A DNA stretch of 46,338 bases from an uncultured Granulosicoccaceae bacterium. Lineage in GTDB: Bacteria; Pseudomonadota; Gammaproteobacteria; Granulosicoccales; Granulosicoccaceae. A model generated the notes under the pieces. The model was not told where the DNA came from. It searched no databases and was given only the letters and a program-made list of their open reading frames with translations. Shown in pieces: positions 17,277 through 25,952 of the stretch. The stretch spans positions 1 through 46,338 of the forward strand of contig CALISD010000184.1 of NCBI GenBank assembly GCA_938041955.1, read 5' to 3'. How positions within the stretch are numbered: the stretch's first letter is position 1; each line of letters begins with the position of its first letter. The position numbers and the translations under genes were made by a program.

Positions 17277-18194
17277 CTAGGTGGTTTGTTTTAGAACCGC
17301 TGTATAGTCTTGCAGCAGTGCGTCGCTATTGACATCTGTGGCAATAAATTTATTCGCTTTAGTAGAGGTGTCTATGGTTGTCTTGCCTAGTGATTCCCCG
17401 TCAGTGATGACGTCAAGGTGTCCGTTTTCCAGCGTGAACCAGTCTGGATTAGTGGCATAGGACAGTGCTAGCAGATCATGCGGGCAGCAGCCGTCGAAGT
17501 TGTGATGGCGCTGATAAAAATCAATGTAGAACCGCGCGGCATCACGTAAAAAACCACCGGTCCTTGGTGAATTTTTAGCTAGTTGATCAAGATAGCCAGT
17601 GGCGAATTTTATTTTGTAAGTCACATCAAGCCCGTGCACGACTATTGGCCATTGTGCATTAAATACAGCTTTACCTGCATGCGGATCGTTCCAAAGATTC
17701 GCCTCTGCCTTTGGAGTGACATTGCCGTCGCAGTGGAATGCTCCACCCATGATGATCACTTCTGATACGAGTTCAGCGATATCGGGTGATATCTCTAATG
17801 CGAGGGCCAAATTGGTCAGTGGGCCCACAGCGACAAGACTAATTTCACCAGAATGCTTGTGTACTAAGTCAATTATCAACTCGGCGGCGCTTAGGTTGGA
17901 AGCGTTGTATGACGGGCCTGGTAAGGTAATTTCGCCAAAACCATTCAAGCCATGAACAAAGTCTGCCACAGGATTGGGTTGAATCGACAATGGAACCTCA
18001 GCCCCTTTGGCAACTGGAATTTCTACACCAAGAAGTTCGCATAAACGCAGAGCGTTATCTACAGCAAGGTCTGTCCCGACGTTGCCGAAGATCGTTGTCA
18101 GGGCGATTACGTCCAGATCTGGATGAGCAATGGCGTAGCATAGTGCTATTGCGTCATCTATACCGGGGTCTGTATCTATTATTATTTTTTTCAT
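17277..18194 (-). CDS. Nucleoside hydrolase (IunH/Rih family)
   Basis: The protein is 305 residues from ATG 18194. The N-terminus KKIIIDTDPGIDDAIAL is the calcium-binding signature of inosine-uridine-preferring nucleoside hydrolases. Later EISLVAVGPLTNLALAL and VIIMGGAFHCDGNVTPKAE fit the family, and a C-terminal DLLALSYATNPDWF supplies further active-site residues. It cleaves ribonucleosides to base and ribose. The frame is open upstream to 18308, but that would overlap the NUDIX gene and lies outside the conserved family start. The stop of the NUDIX gene is 34 bases upstream on the same strand, so the two are likely co-transcribed. Confidence 0.9.
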   Translation of the reverse strand: MKKIIIDTDPGIDDAIALCYAIAHPDLDVIALTTIFGNVGTDLAVDNALRLCELLGVEIPVAKGAEVPLSIQPNPVADFVHGLNGFGEITLPGPSYNASNLSAAELIIDLVHKHSGEISLVAVGPLTNLALALEISPDIAELVSEVIIMGGAFHCDGNVTPKAEANLWNDPHAGKAVFNAQWPIVVHGLDVTYKIKFATGYLDQLAKNSPRTGGFLRDAARFYIDFYQRHHNFDGCCPHDLLALSYATNPDWFTLENGHLDVITDGESLGKTTIDTSTKANKFIATDVNSDALLQDYTAVLKQTT

Positions 18195-18228
18195 AAGCCA
18201 CAACAGGTTATCGCATTTCAGCGCGCTA

Positions 18229-18801
18229 TTAAACGACGAACTCACCTTTTTGCATACCAATACCGAACCTGAGTAGCGCTGCCACCGACATGCAATCGGT
18301 GATCTCATCAGTCATGGCCATTTTAATGGCCTCTTCAACCGGCAGACGCTTGATGATGAGCTCCTCTGTGTCTTCGTGCTGAGTATCTCCCAGGGTCAAA
18401 TCGGTGGCGAGGTAGATAAACCCGGTTTCATCTGTGACTGAGTTTGATGGATGGACTTTCATCAGTGTGTTCCAGGTTTGGGCGGTAAGGCCGGTCTCCT
18501 CCTTCAATTCGCGCTTTGCGCCTTCCAGCGGGCCATCTTGATGTGGTGAACCTCCCATTGGGATTTCCCATGAGTATTCTTCCAGCGCATAACGGTATTG
18601 ACCGACCAGCCAGGTGTGGTGTTCTTTGTCTACTGGAAGAATACCGATGGCCAGGTTTTTAAAGTGCACTACACCGTAGATCCCGTCGCCCCCCGAGGGG
18701 TTGAGAACTTTGTCCTCACGTACACTGATCCATTGATTGTCGTAGACTTGTTCCGTGGAGAGTGTTTTCCAGGGGTTCTTGGTGGGTTTTTCTAAATTCA
18801 T
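18229..18801 (-). CDS. NUDIX hydrolase, ADP-sugar type
   Basis: This 190-residue protein starts at ATG 18801; a TTG at 18819 would add six residues. The NUDIX box is GGSPHQDGPLEGA then KRELKEETGL, with the substrate-recognition strand YRYALEEYSWEIPMGG before it. This layout and length are typical of ADP-ribose/ADP-sugar pyrophosphatases (NudF-like), which hydrolyse ADP-ribose to AMP and ribose 5-phosphate. It probably shares a transcript with the nucleoside hydrolase, which also yields ribose; joint nucleoside or NAD-derivative breakdown is inferred. The exact substrate is uncertain. Confidence 0.85.
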   Translation of the reverse strand: MNLEKPTKNPWKTLSTEQVYDNQWISVREDKVLNPSGGDGIYGVVHFKNLAIGILPVDKEHHTWLVGQYRYALEEYSWEIPMGGSPHQDGPLEGAKRELKEETGLTAQTWNTLMKVHPSNSVTDETGFIYLATDLTLGDTQHEDTEELIIKRLPVEEAIKMAMTDEITDCMSVAALLRFGIGMQKGEFVV

Positions 18802-19026
18802 TAAGAGGATGTTCCGCAATCTTGAGACGGTTTTTTGTATTCGGGAGTATAGTGTTTACTGCCGGTTTATCAGTCGTGGTTGATCAATTTAACATTGCTG
18901 AGTAGCTGTAAGCTTGGCGGGATTGCCTGGTGCAAATGCAAATTTCGAAGTCGCGGTACTAATGATAGTCTGCCGCAAGCAAATACATCATTATCATAGC
19001 GTCGGTGCCGAACACCCTCGTGTCAT

Positions 19027-20223
19027 ATGGGTTGGTCGCTGGTGCGTATTACATGGTTTGGTCTTTATTGCGGGCTGATGTTGAGTCTCTCAGCATTTTC
19101 TATCGACATAATGTTGCCGGCGTTTCCGGGTTTAAGTGCCGGCCTCGGAGCCACCTCGCAACAGATTCAGCTGCTGATTCCGGTCTATCTGATGGCGCTT
19201 GGTGTAGCGCACCCGTTTTATGGTGCGTTGTCTGATCGTTATGGTAGAAAGCCCGGGGTATATCTTGGTCTGGCGATATTTTTAGTCGGCACTTTAGTCT
19301 GCTTTCTTTCCGGTTCACTGTGGCTCATGTTGGTTGGTCGCTTTTTGCAGGGCTTTGGCGCGGCTGCGGGCGCAGTGGTTTGTCGCGCAATGATCAGAGA
19401 CCGTTTTTCGGGTTCGGCGCTGGCGCAGAACATGGCCATCGCGAGTATGTTTTTTGCTATTGGGCCGGTGCTGGCGCCATTGATAGGGTATGCCATTTAC
19501 TCATCGGTCGGCTGGCGTGGTATTTTTATTTTTCTGGCCCTGTTTGCTATAGGCCTCGGCTGCGCGACTTATTCGCAACCGGAAACGCTTGCCCCTGCAC
19601 TTAGAACAAAAACCAGTTTGAAAAAAACCGGCGATGACTTTAATGCCGTGTGGCGACAGCCGCAGTCGCGTTATTTTATTTTAATTGGAATATGCTGCAC
19701 TTGTTTGATCGTGACATTCCTTGAGCACGCTCAGGTGTTGTATGCAGAGCTGGGTGCTGATAGCAGGCGATTCGCCATACTTTTCGCGCTGTCCTCGGCG
19801 GGTATTGTGGTGGGTCAGGTGATGAATCACAAACTGATTGGACGATATGGTGCAATAGGCGCGGCCAGAATCGGTGCGCTGGTGGTGTCTGTTACCAGTT
19901 TCATCATTCTGCTTAGTGTGGTGGGTGGTGTGTTAACCGATCGTTTGATGACTTTATTAATGTTGGGTTTTCATACCAGCTATTTAATCATTTACGCGAA
20001 CGTTGTTAGTCTGGCGCTCGACCCGCACCGCGAACGTGCCGGAGCCGCAGCGGCAGTTTTCGGTCTTAGCGGGTATGTGGTGGGATCGGCACTGGCAGCG
20101 TTAGTAACATTCATTGCAGGCGAACAGTTGAGTCGTTGGTCAGTTTGTTTTTTTGTTATTACCGCAATTATTGCGATAGCGACCTTCCGCTGGCGTCCAT
20201 CTGAAACGATGGACGCCGGTTAA
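19027..20223 (+). CDS. Bcr/CflA-type MFS efflux protein
   Basis: The 398-residue protein has about twelve membrane helices. SAFSIDIMLPAFPGLSAGLG, then HPFYGALSDRYGRKPGVYLG (MFS signature A), then VGRFLQGFGAAAGAVVCRAM identify the Bcr/CflA group of proton-coupled drug exporters. E. coli Bcr exports bicyclomycin; the cargo here is unknown. Start ATG 19027 with only a weak ribosome site. The last codons contain a 9-base inverted repeat (20192-20200 with 20209-20217), and the convergent polysaccharide-lyase gene ends 21 bases away. Confidence 0.9.
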   Translation: MGWSLVRITWFGLYCGLMLSLSAFSIDIMLPAFPGLSAGLGATSQQIQLLIPVYLMALGVAHPFYGALSDRYGRKPGVYLGLAIFLVGTLVCFLSGSLWLMLVGRFLQGFGAAAGAVVCRAMIRDRFSGSALAQNMAIASMFFAIGPVLAPLIGYAIYSSVGWRGIFIFLALFAIGLGCATYSQPETLAPALRTKTSLKKTGDDFNAVWRQPQSRYFILIGICCTCLIVTFLEHAQVLYAELGADSRRFAILFALSSAGIVVGQVMNHKLIGRYGAIGAARIGALVVSVTSFIILLSVVGGVLTDRLMTLLMLGFHTSYLIIYANVVSLALDPHRERAGAAAAVFGLSGYVVGSALAALVTFIAGEQLSRWSVCFFVITAIIAIATFRWRPSETMDAG

Positions 20224-20244
20224 CGTGAATTGCGAAGGTCGGCC

Positions 20245-21558
20245 TTAGTTGTCGATTTTTTCTGTCGATAGAACAAAGTTGTCAAAATTCATTTTTTGAT
20301 CGGTAGAGGGTGCCCAGGAAGCATCGTTGCCGCCAAAAAAGGTACTGAAGTAAAACAGATTGATTCCAACCGAGTCAGTTTTGCGATATTCAATGTTGTT
20401 GAGTGACAACACCCGGGTGCCGTCAAACCAGGCTTCCAGAATGCCATTTCTTTCACCAGGGGTGTTAAGTACAACACGGTGCTCTACCCGGTGCCAAACC
20501 CCTGGGATAGCGCGAACATTCCAAAACTCATCATCACCGTAGTAGTTACGTTGTGATGCGTGGTAGACGTAATTTTCGAGTACACCGTTCTCTCTCCACA
20601 TGCCTCGGGCACTCCAGCCATCATAGCCACTTGGGTAGCCACCGCCAGTGTTACAACCGGTGCTTGGCGCTTGATTGGTATCAGCACCACACAAGCCAGG
20701 CAGCTTGCCGCCTTTTACAAAGTCAAAGCCTTGTGCAAATTTAATGTCGTAGGCGACATAGAGTTCGTTATAACTTTTCGGTAGCCCCATACCAAACTGG
20801 ACATCAGACAGGAATGCACTTGCACCACCAGCGCCGTATCGTCCAGCCGGGTATGTAACTTCCATGGCTTTGCCACGACCGCCGCCGGCATTAACAATCT
20901 TGACACGCCCCTGATCAAAACCAAGGTGCCAAAGAGGGGTTTTCCAATCAGAGTTAAGTTGGTCTGCCTGGTATAAGCCAAGGTTAGCGGAACTGAAGTT
21001 CTGGCTATATATTTGCCCCACTTTAACGTTTTCAGCGTTGCCGTCCGGGGTCGAAGCCGGAGCTGCAGAAGGATTAACGTAACCCGCTATTACTTTACAG
21101 CTTCGGTTATTTTCATAGCCCCATCCATCGCCATCAATATCTGCGGATGCACTGGAACAGATAGGGTATCGGCCCAGGTATTGTCCATTCTGAATTTCGG
21201 GTTCCGGCCCTGCTGTAGCGGCAGCAACCGGAGGAGGCGTGCTGCTGGCGCCGGACTGAGTCCTAACGGTGACGACACAGCTTCGATTAAATTCCCACCC
21301 CCAACCATCGCCATCTGTGTCTGCGTCAGTGGTGGTGCAGACCGGATAATTGGAGGTAGGGACAGGTTGAGATGAGTTAACAGTTTGACGGCTGACCGAG
21401 CCACCTGCGACGATGCATGATCGATGGTTTTCCCATCCCCAGCCGTCGTTGTCGGAGTCACTGTCTGTGTACTGACAGGTTGGAGCTGCAAGACCTGCTT
21501 GTGAATAAAAAAATGCTAGCGCAATGGAAGCAATATATAAGGGGGTACGTCGCTTCAT
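20245..21558 (-). CDS. Secreted polysaccharide lyase, PL14-like
   Basis: The 437-residue protein has a signal peptide (ALAFFYSQAGLAA). Residues about 28-180 hold three copies of a D-x-D-x-DGWGWEN-x-x-SC motif, each with two cysteines, joined by Ser/Thr/Pro/Ala linkers. These resemble the second half of CBM10-type binding modules of marine secreted enzymes. Residues about 190-437 fit a PL14-like beta-jelly-roll lyase: FVKGGKLPGLCG, GWSARGMWRENG, GVWHRVEHRVVLNT and NFDNFVLS. PL14 enzymes cleave uronate polymers such as alginate or glucuronan by beta-elimination. No other alginate genes are nearby. ATG 21558 has AAAGGA eight bases upstream. Polymer specificity is not proven. Confidence 0.8.
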   Translation of the reverse strand: MKRRTPLYIASIALAFFYSQAGLAAPTCQYTDSDSDNDGWGWENHRSCIVAGGSVSRQTVNSSQPVPTSNYPVCTTTDADTDGDGWGWEFNRSCVVTVRTQSGASSTPPPVAAATAGPEPEIQNGQYLGRYPICSSASADIDGDGWGYENNRSCKVIAGYVNPSAAPASTPDGNAENVKVGQIYSQNFSSANLGLYQADQLNSDWKTPLWHLGFDQGRVKIVNAGGGRGKAMEVTYPAGRYGAGGASAFLSDVQFGMGLPKSYNELYVAYDIKFAQGFDFVKGGKLPGLCGADTNQAPSTGCNTGGGYPSGYDGWSARGMWRENGVLENYVYHASQRNYYGDDEFWNVRAIPGVWHRVEHRVVLNTPGERNGILEAWFDGTRVLSLNNIEYRKTDSVGINLFYFSTFFGGNDASWAPSTDQKMNFDNFVLSTEKIDN

Positions 21559-21591
21559 CTCTATGTCCTTTAGTTATTTTTATCTTTCGAA

Positions 21592-21643
21592 GCAGCGCTT
21601 GACGGTATCTCAGAGTTGTTCCTGAGTATGATTAGGGCGCTGC
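21592..21643 (-). promoter_or_regulatory. Nested inverted repeat in lyase leader
   Basis: GCAGCGC at 21592-21598 pairs with GCGCTGC at 21637-21643, enclosing CTCAG at 21609 and CTGAG at 21622. The structure lies 33 bases before the lyase start codon, so it could be an RNA leader hairpin or an operator. No known riboswitch is recognised. Confidence 0.35.
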
Positions 21644-21803
21644 CTAAATCAGTTAAGACATGAGCTTAGGACACATATTGTTTGGTGCTGACGATTCAGC
21701 CAAGTATGAACGGCGGGTAATGCTTGGAAAGGATTTGGAGGTTTGTCGGTAGTGAACAGGATCCCGATGAGCATTGCGCCCATCGGTGGTAGTGATGGGT
21801 AGT

Positions 21804-22394
21804 CTAGCTGTTTGGTGCTTTCCACCAGCTTACTTTCTCGGCCGTGGCCGGACGTTTTCGTTCATCCGGTTGTTGTTCCTTTTTACCTATATGGATAAAT
21901 CCGGCAATTTGATCGGCACCGGGATTTCCACCGAGTGCACTGATGACATCGGTATGATATGCAGGCCATTCGGTGAGCCACTGTGCTGCATAGTCGAGTG
22001 ATTGTGCTGCCAATAATAGATTGGTGCACATAGCACCGGCTGACAGCTGCTGTTCCCAAACGGGTATTTTGTGTGGAACCACTGGCGTCGACAACACCGC
22101 AATGACTACTCCACCACGTTGCATGCGCTGTGACTCTAGTTGCTGCTGTGCTTCGCTAAGTGGTTCTTTACTATCAGCTTGTGCAGCTTTTAAAATAACT
22201 TGCTCATCGAATTGCCTTTTGGCGCCACCCTGCAATACCACAATGCGCCAGGGCTGGACGTTCGAATGATCAGGCACGCGTAGTCCGCAGGCGATAATAT
22301 TCTCAAGATCTTCCTTGGCAGGTTCCTCCGGCAGCATTTTTTTTGCTACTACAGAGCGCCTTTTAAGTAAGAAGGAAATAACGTTGTTTTTCAT
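21804..22394 (-). CDS. Nitroreductase-family FMN oxidoreductase
   Basis: The protein is 196 residues from ATG 22394. LLKRRSVVAKKM is the family's N-terminal RRS motif for FMN, followed by IIACGLRVPDHSNVQPWRIV, then GAMCTNLLLAAQSLDYAAQW, then GFIHIGKK. The order and length fit the YdjA-like small nitroreductases, which use NAD(P)H to reduce nitro or other electron-poor compounds; the native substrate is unknown. The frame is open 39 codons further upstream but that stretch lacks family features. It lies upstream of the lyase on the same strand with 245 bases between, so they are probably separate units. Confidence 0.85.
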   Translation of the reverse strand: MKNNVISFLLKRRSVVAKKMLPEEPAKEDLENIIACGLRVPDHSNVQPWRIVVLQGGAKRQFDEQVILKAAQADSKEPLSEAQQQLESQRMQRGGVVIAVLSTPVVPHKIPVWEQQLSAGAMCTNLLLAAQSLDYAAQWLTEWPAYHTDVISALGGNPGADQIAGFIHIGKKEQQPDERKRPATAEKVSWWKAPNS

Positions 22395-22534
22395 CGGCGA
22401 CGCCCATTGGTGATAACTATGCAGTTTGCCAACCACCACCGGGCACATCAAGGGCTGAAAGAGAAATTTGCTATATTTACAAAGCTGATAGGATTCAACG
22501 ATAACTAACATGAAGTAACCGCGGGTGATTCAAT

Positions 22535-23032
22535 ATGGCAAGTAAATACCTGACACTAGATGCAATTGACGATACCTGGGAAGCGGCAGATAAAGCCACG
22601 CTCGTGTTCACGCTCAAAGATGACGAAGTCTTGCTGATAAGAAAAAAGCGCGGGCTCGGAGCTGGAAAAATTAATGGTCCGGGTGGCAAGCTTGAAATTG
22701 GTGAAACACCGCGCCAGTGTGCCATGCGCGAGGTTCGAGAAGAACTTTGTATTTCAATACTGGATATTCGACCATGTGGCGAGCTGCGTTTTCAGTTCAC
22801 TGATGGTTACTCCATTCACGTCTACGTATTTATAAGTACACGGTTTGAAGGCGAGCCGGCAGAAACAGACGAAGCAATACCCATGTGGTTTAAGCAGTCG
22901 GAAATTCCGTACGCAGAAATGTGGGCTGATGATCGTATTTGGTTGCCGCGGGTATTGGAGGGTGGCAGTGTTACTGGAAAGTTTATATTTTCAAACGATA
23001 TTATGATCGGCCACGAGGTACACTTTAATTAA
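22535..23032 (+). CDS. NUDIX hydrolase, MTH1-like
   Basis: The 165-residue protein contains LLIRKKRGLGAGKINGPGG followed by KLEIGETPRQCAMREVREEL, a complete NUDIX box. The K-K-R-G-x-G-x-G-K-x-N-G-x-GGK pattern and the later YVFISTRFEGEP with E-T-D-E-A-I-P-M-W are close to MTH1-type enzymes that hydrolyse oxidised purine nucleotides such as 8-oxo-dGTP. It is therefore probably a nucleotide-pool sanitiser in the cytoplasm. Start ATG 22535. It is divergent from the nitroreductase, and its 3' end faces murU across a dispersed repeat. Confidence 0.85.
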   Translation: MASKYLTLDAIDDTWEAADKATLVFTLKDDEVLLIRKKRGLGAGKINGPGGKLEIGETPRQCAMREVREELCISILDIRPCGELRFQFTDGYSIHVYVFISTRFEGEPAETDEAIPMWFKQSEIPYAEMWADDRIWLPRVLEGGSVTGKFIFSNDIMIGHEVHFN

Positions 23033-23116
23033 GTGGGTAACCATTCAGTAGAAAATGACCTAAATTCATATTTTCAACCGCTTTGTAGCTTTTCAGTGTG
23101 GGCGTGTCGGGTTCAA

Positions 23117-23202
23117 GGGGTAGGATCGCGCGCAACATACAGGTGTATTTGAGCACAAACGACAACGCTCATGGATGCGACCGGTGTGCCCTGAATAGTT
23201 AC
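23117..23202 (+). repeat. Dispersed intergenic repeat, copy C
   Basis: The best-preserved copy: GCGCGCAACATACAGGTGT, TTGAGCACAAACGACAACGC and GGTGTGCCCTGAATAGTTAC. It lies between the convergent NUDIX and murU genes, as copies A and B lie between other convergent pairs. Confidence 0.65.
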
Positions 23203-23211
23203 TTAAGTTTT

Positions 23212-23895
23212 TCAGTGACTATGACTGATGAACTGCTCTAATCGTCTCAACCTTTCAATAGTTCCAATATCAAACCAGGGCGCCTTGACCACGCTCCCTG
23301 TTAACGCATGTCGTTGCATCGCTTCATTCAGTACTGTCCTCAGCGGCACAGGATCATTCTTATTCTGATTAGATACATCGCAGAATAGTGACGTATTGAA
23401 GAGTCCTATGCCTGAGTAGGTCAGTGTGTTGTTTTTGGCAGGCACAATTCTGTTGTTGGCGAGTGAAAAATCGCCTTTGCTATTGTGTTCCGGGTTATTG
23501 ACCATCAACAGGTGTGCATCTGAATAATGTAAATGAATTTTCCGGAGTGTAGCGTAGTCAATTTCGCTCCAGATATCAGCGCTGATTAAAAGAAACGTTC
23601 CATCACCCAGTAACGGCAATGCTTTGTGAACTCCACCCGCGGTTTCAAGTGCTACGGGTTCATGGCTTAACTCTATTTCCAGGCGCGGATAGTTGGACAG
23701 TTCGATGTGTTGCTGTATCTTTTCTGCCAGCCAGCTGGTGTTTATCACAACTTTAGTGAATCCTGCAGCACTCAGTTTTTCAAGATGATAATCCAGCAGC
23801 GTCTTGCCTGATACTTCAATAAGCGGTTTTGGTGTTGTATCTGTCAGCGGTTGTAGCCGGGTGCCACGACCAGCCGCGAGTAGCATGGCGTTCAC
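23212..23895 (-). CDS. murU: MurNAc-1-phosphate uridylyltransferase
   Basis: This 227-residue nucleotidyltransferase begins MLLAAGRGTRLQPLTDTTPK, the sugar-nucleotide transferase signature (G-x-G-T-R-x(6)T-x-PK-P). VVINTSWLAEKI and LISADIWSEID fit the rest of the fold, with the metal-binding D-x-D-like site. MurU converts MurNAc-1-phosphate to UDP-MurNAc in the cell-wall recycling route that bypasses fosfomycin-sensitive MurA. Its start overlaps the amgK stop by four bases, the usual amgK-murU arrangement, which strongly supports the assignment. Confidence 0.9.
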   Translation of the reverse strand: MNAMLLAAGRGTRLQPLTDTTPKPLIEVSGKTLLDYHLEKLSAAGFTKVVINTSWLAEKIQQHIELSNYPRLEIELSHEPVALETAGGVHKALPLLGDGTFLLISADIWSEIDYATLRKIHLHYSDAHLLMVNNPEHNSKGDFSLANNRIVPAKNNTLTYSGIGLFNTSLFCDVSNQNKNDPVPLRTVLNEAMQRHALTGSVVKAPWFDIGTIERLRRLEQFISHSH

Positions 23896-24896
23896 GATAG
23901 TGTCGCCGCTTTTTTTCTGGTGTTTTTTAGTACGCAGCGAAAATTTTCCAGTTCTGGATATTTCGCAGTGGTCCGTTCAATGTGTTGTAGAACAAGCGGA
24001 AGGTCCTTGAAGTACTGGGATTTACTGTCCCGGTAATTCAATCGACAAAAAATACCTAATACTTTGATGTGCCTCTGTAGTCCCATCAGGTCAAACCAAC
24101 GGTTGTATTGCGCCTGGTCTGGAACCGGGCTCAGTGATTGCCGGTGTTGATTGCTAAACTGCGATATAAATTCAGCGGGCCAGTCAATGTAGGCATCCTT
24201 AAGTAGAGAGACAGGGTCATAGGTGACCGGGCCGATGACAGCATCTTGAAAATCTATTACCCCCAGCGTGCCGTCTGTCAGTGGCATTAGATTCCGGCAG
24301 TGATAATCGCGGTGGACAAACACTTGTGGCTGCTCGCTGGCATTATCTGCACAGAGCTTGAATACATCATTGATGATGTCGAGTTCGGAACGGTTGGGCT
24401 CATGCGCTAGGTGGCGCTTGAGGTACCAATCGATGAATAGCTGCATTTCATTGGTAAGAAATTGCTTGTTGTAGAGTGGCAGTCCGTTGGTAGGCGCTTT
24501 CTGCAATGTGCCAATGCAGTTGATCGCTTCTGTGTATAGCAGATTGGTTTGAACCTCGGTAGCGGTTTTTAATTTCTGCTGTAATACCTGTGTTCCAAAA
24601 TCCTCCAACAGTAAAAACCCTTTTTCCAGGCTGTAACAAATGACTTCAGGTGTGCGAATTCCGCTACCGAGCAGGCGGGCTGCCAGGTCGATGAATTGTA
24701 GGTTGTTGTTGTGCTCTGACGGGGAGTCCACAGCAATCAATGACTCATTTGCTTTGAATACCCTGAAATATCGCCTGAAGCTGGCATCCGCTGACGCGGG
24801 TTCCACTTTGAGGTAATCGGTGCCAGTTTCCTGCAGCCATTGAATCAACTTGCAATAGCGTATGTCACTGTCTGAATTGTATGGACTTTCAGTCAT
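23892..24896 (-). CDS. amgK: N-acetylmuramate/N-acetylglucosamine 1-kinase
   Basis: This 334-residue protein of the aminoglycoside-phosphotransferase fold contains FVHRDYHCRNLMPL (catalytic H-x-D-x(4)N) and GVIDFQDAVIGPVTYD (metal-binding D). The N-terminal lobe has FRRYFRV and LLLEDFGTQ typical of AmgK. The enzyme phosphorylates recovered MurNAc or GlcNAc at carbon 1, feeding MurU, whose gene overlaps by four bases. Start ATG 24896. The yfaZ-like gene is divergent with a gap of about 186 bases, which should hold both promoters. Confidence 0.9.
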   Translation of the reverse strand: MTESPYNSDSDIRYCKLIQWLQETGTDYLKVEPASADASFRRYFRVFKANESLIAVDSPSEHNNNLQFIDLAARLLGSGIRTPEVICYSLEKGFLLLEDFGTQVLQQKLKTATEVQTNLLYTEAINCIGTLQKAPTNGLPLYNKQFLTNEMQLFIDWYLKRHLAHEPNRSELDIINDVFKLCADNASEQPQVFVHRDYHCRNLMPLTDGTLGVIDFQDAVIGPVTYDPVSLLKDAYIDWPAEFISQFSNQHRQSLSPVPDQAQYNRWFDLMGLQRHIKVLGIFCRLNYRDSKSQYFKDLPLVLQHIERTTAKYPELENFRCVLKNTRKKAATLS

Positions 24897-25082
24897 GCAG
24901 AAGTTTCAGTTTGTGCGTCTGTCCGGTACGATAGGCAGCTTGAGTAGGAAATTTCCCGCTCACCGCTATCGATGCGAGCCGCTTGATGCCTGTTGCCCGT
25001 GGGACCTGGAGTCCCCGTGTGTAGGCGCAGTCCAGCGATTCAACTCGAGTCTGTTGAGATGATATCCAAATACGGAAGCACC

Positions 25083-25679
25083 ATGCGCAAACTTTTACCA
25101 GTCGTCGCCGCGGGTTTGTTGTTCGCAAGTAACACACAGGCTGCCGGTCTCGATCTTTCACTAAGCAACGAATCTGCAAATATCGAAGCTATTTCAGCGG
25201 TACGTGCCTTCACCAGAGGCAGTCGGGGGGGGCAGCTTGAATCGACCGGTCTGATCTCTGTCGGTTTTTTCTATAACGACCTTGATGACGTGGTGGGTCA
25301 TGCAAAGCTTGTTGCGGTAGGGACACAAACAAATACCAAAGTACCTTACCAGTTAGAGTTTGGTGTCAAAGCGTATGCCGGAAAAGTAAAACAAGATGAT
25401 ACCGACGTTGGTGCACTGGCGATCGGCGGTGGGATTAAGATTCAGAATCCCAGCCAGTACAATCCGATCGATCTGAAAATCGAGGCCTTTTTTACACCGG
25501 GCATAACGACTTTTGGTGATACTGATTCGCTGCTGGAAATATCAGCGCGTTTGAGTCTTGAAATAGTGCCTGCTGCACAAGCCTATATCGGCTACCGTTT
25601 GCTGGAGGTTGAAAATGACTCGCATTTCACGCTTGAGCTTGATGATAATGTCCATTTCGGTGTGCGCCTCCAGTTCTAG
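25083..25679 (+). CDS. YfaZ-family outer-membrane barrel protein
   Basis: The protein is 198 residues from ATG 25083, with GGAAG just upstream; an in-frame ATG at 25059 is possible. The signal peptide is LLPVVAAGLLFASNTQAAG. The mature part is a run of alternating beta-strand segments (GLISVGFFYNDLDD, YQLEFGVKAYAGKVKQDD, IDLKIEAFFTPGIT) ending in an aromatic residue, VHFGVRLQF, the signal for outer-membrane barrel insertion. The pattern and size fit the YfaZ family, whose role is not well established. Confidence 0.8.
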   Translation: MRKLLPVVAAGLLFASNTQAAGLDLSLSNESANIEAISAVRAFTRGSRGGQLESTGLISVGFFYNDLDDVVGHAKLVAVGTQTNTKVPYQLEFGVKAYAGKVKQDDTDVGALAIGGGIKIQNPSQYNPIDLKIEAFFTPGITTFGDTDSLLEISARLSLEIVPAAQAYIGYRLLEVENDSHFTLELDDNVHFGVRLQF

Positions 25680-25699
25680 TCTGAGGTCAGGCTGAACCT

Positions 25700-25783
25700 G
25701 AGCAGGGCACACTCTTTTGTCTTTGGGCGTTGTCGTTCGTGTTCAAAATGCACTCTGCATTTTGGGTGCGAACTTACTCCCCA
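25700..25783 (-). repeat. Dispersed intergenic repeat, copy D (inverted)
   Basis: Read on the minus strand it shares GGGGAGTAAG, GAACACGAACGACAACGCC and GTGTGCCCTG with copies A-C. The centre is replaced by AATGCAGAGTGCATT, an imperfect palindrome. It lies between two tandem genes, yfaZ-like and mazG, unlike the other copies. Confidence 0.6.
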
Positions 25784-25952
25784 CTATTTGAATGACCAGG
25801 CCTGACAGTCCCTCCCTGAAAAGCGACAAAGTGGTCTGAAAGGTGAGATTATTTGCGGCTACAGCGGCCTACTTCTTTGCTCAGCGGGCTTCTTACATCA
25901 GCCAGCATGGCAATGTAATATGTTAATGGATTAAGCCTGAATCCATTCCGCT

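Noticed and set aside
20192..20217. 9-base inverted repeat in the last codons of the Bcr/CflA gene
   Set aside because: Not followed by a T-run on either strand and lies in coding sequence; noted only as a possible mRNA-end structure.
24889..25179. 96-codon frame on the minus strand upstream of amgK
   Set aside because: Overlaps the YfaZ-like start and the amgK start and has no family features.
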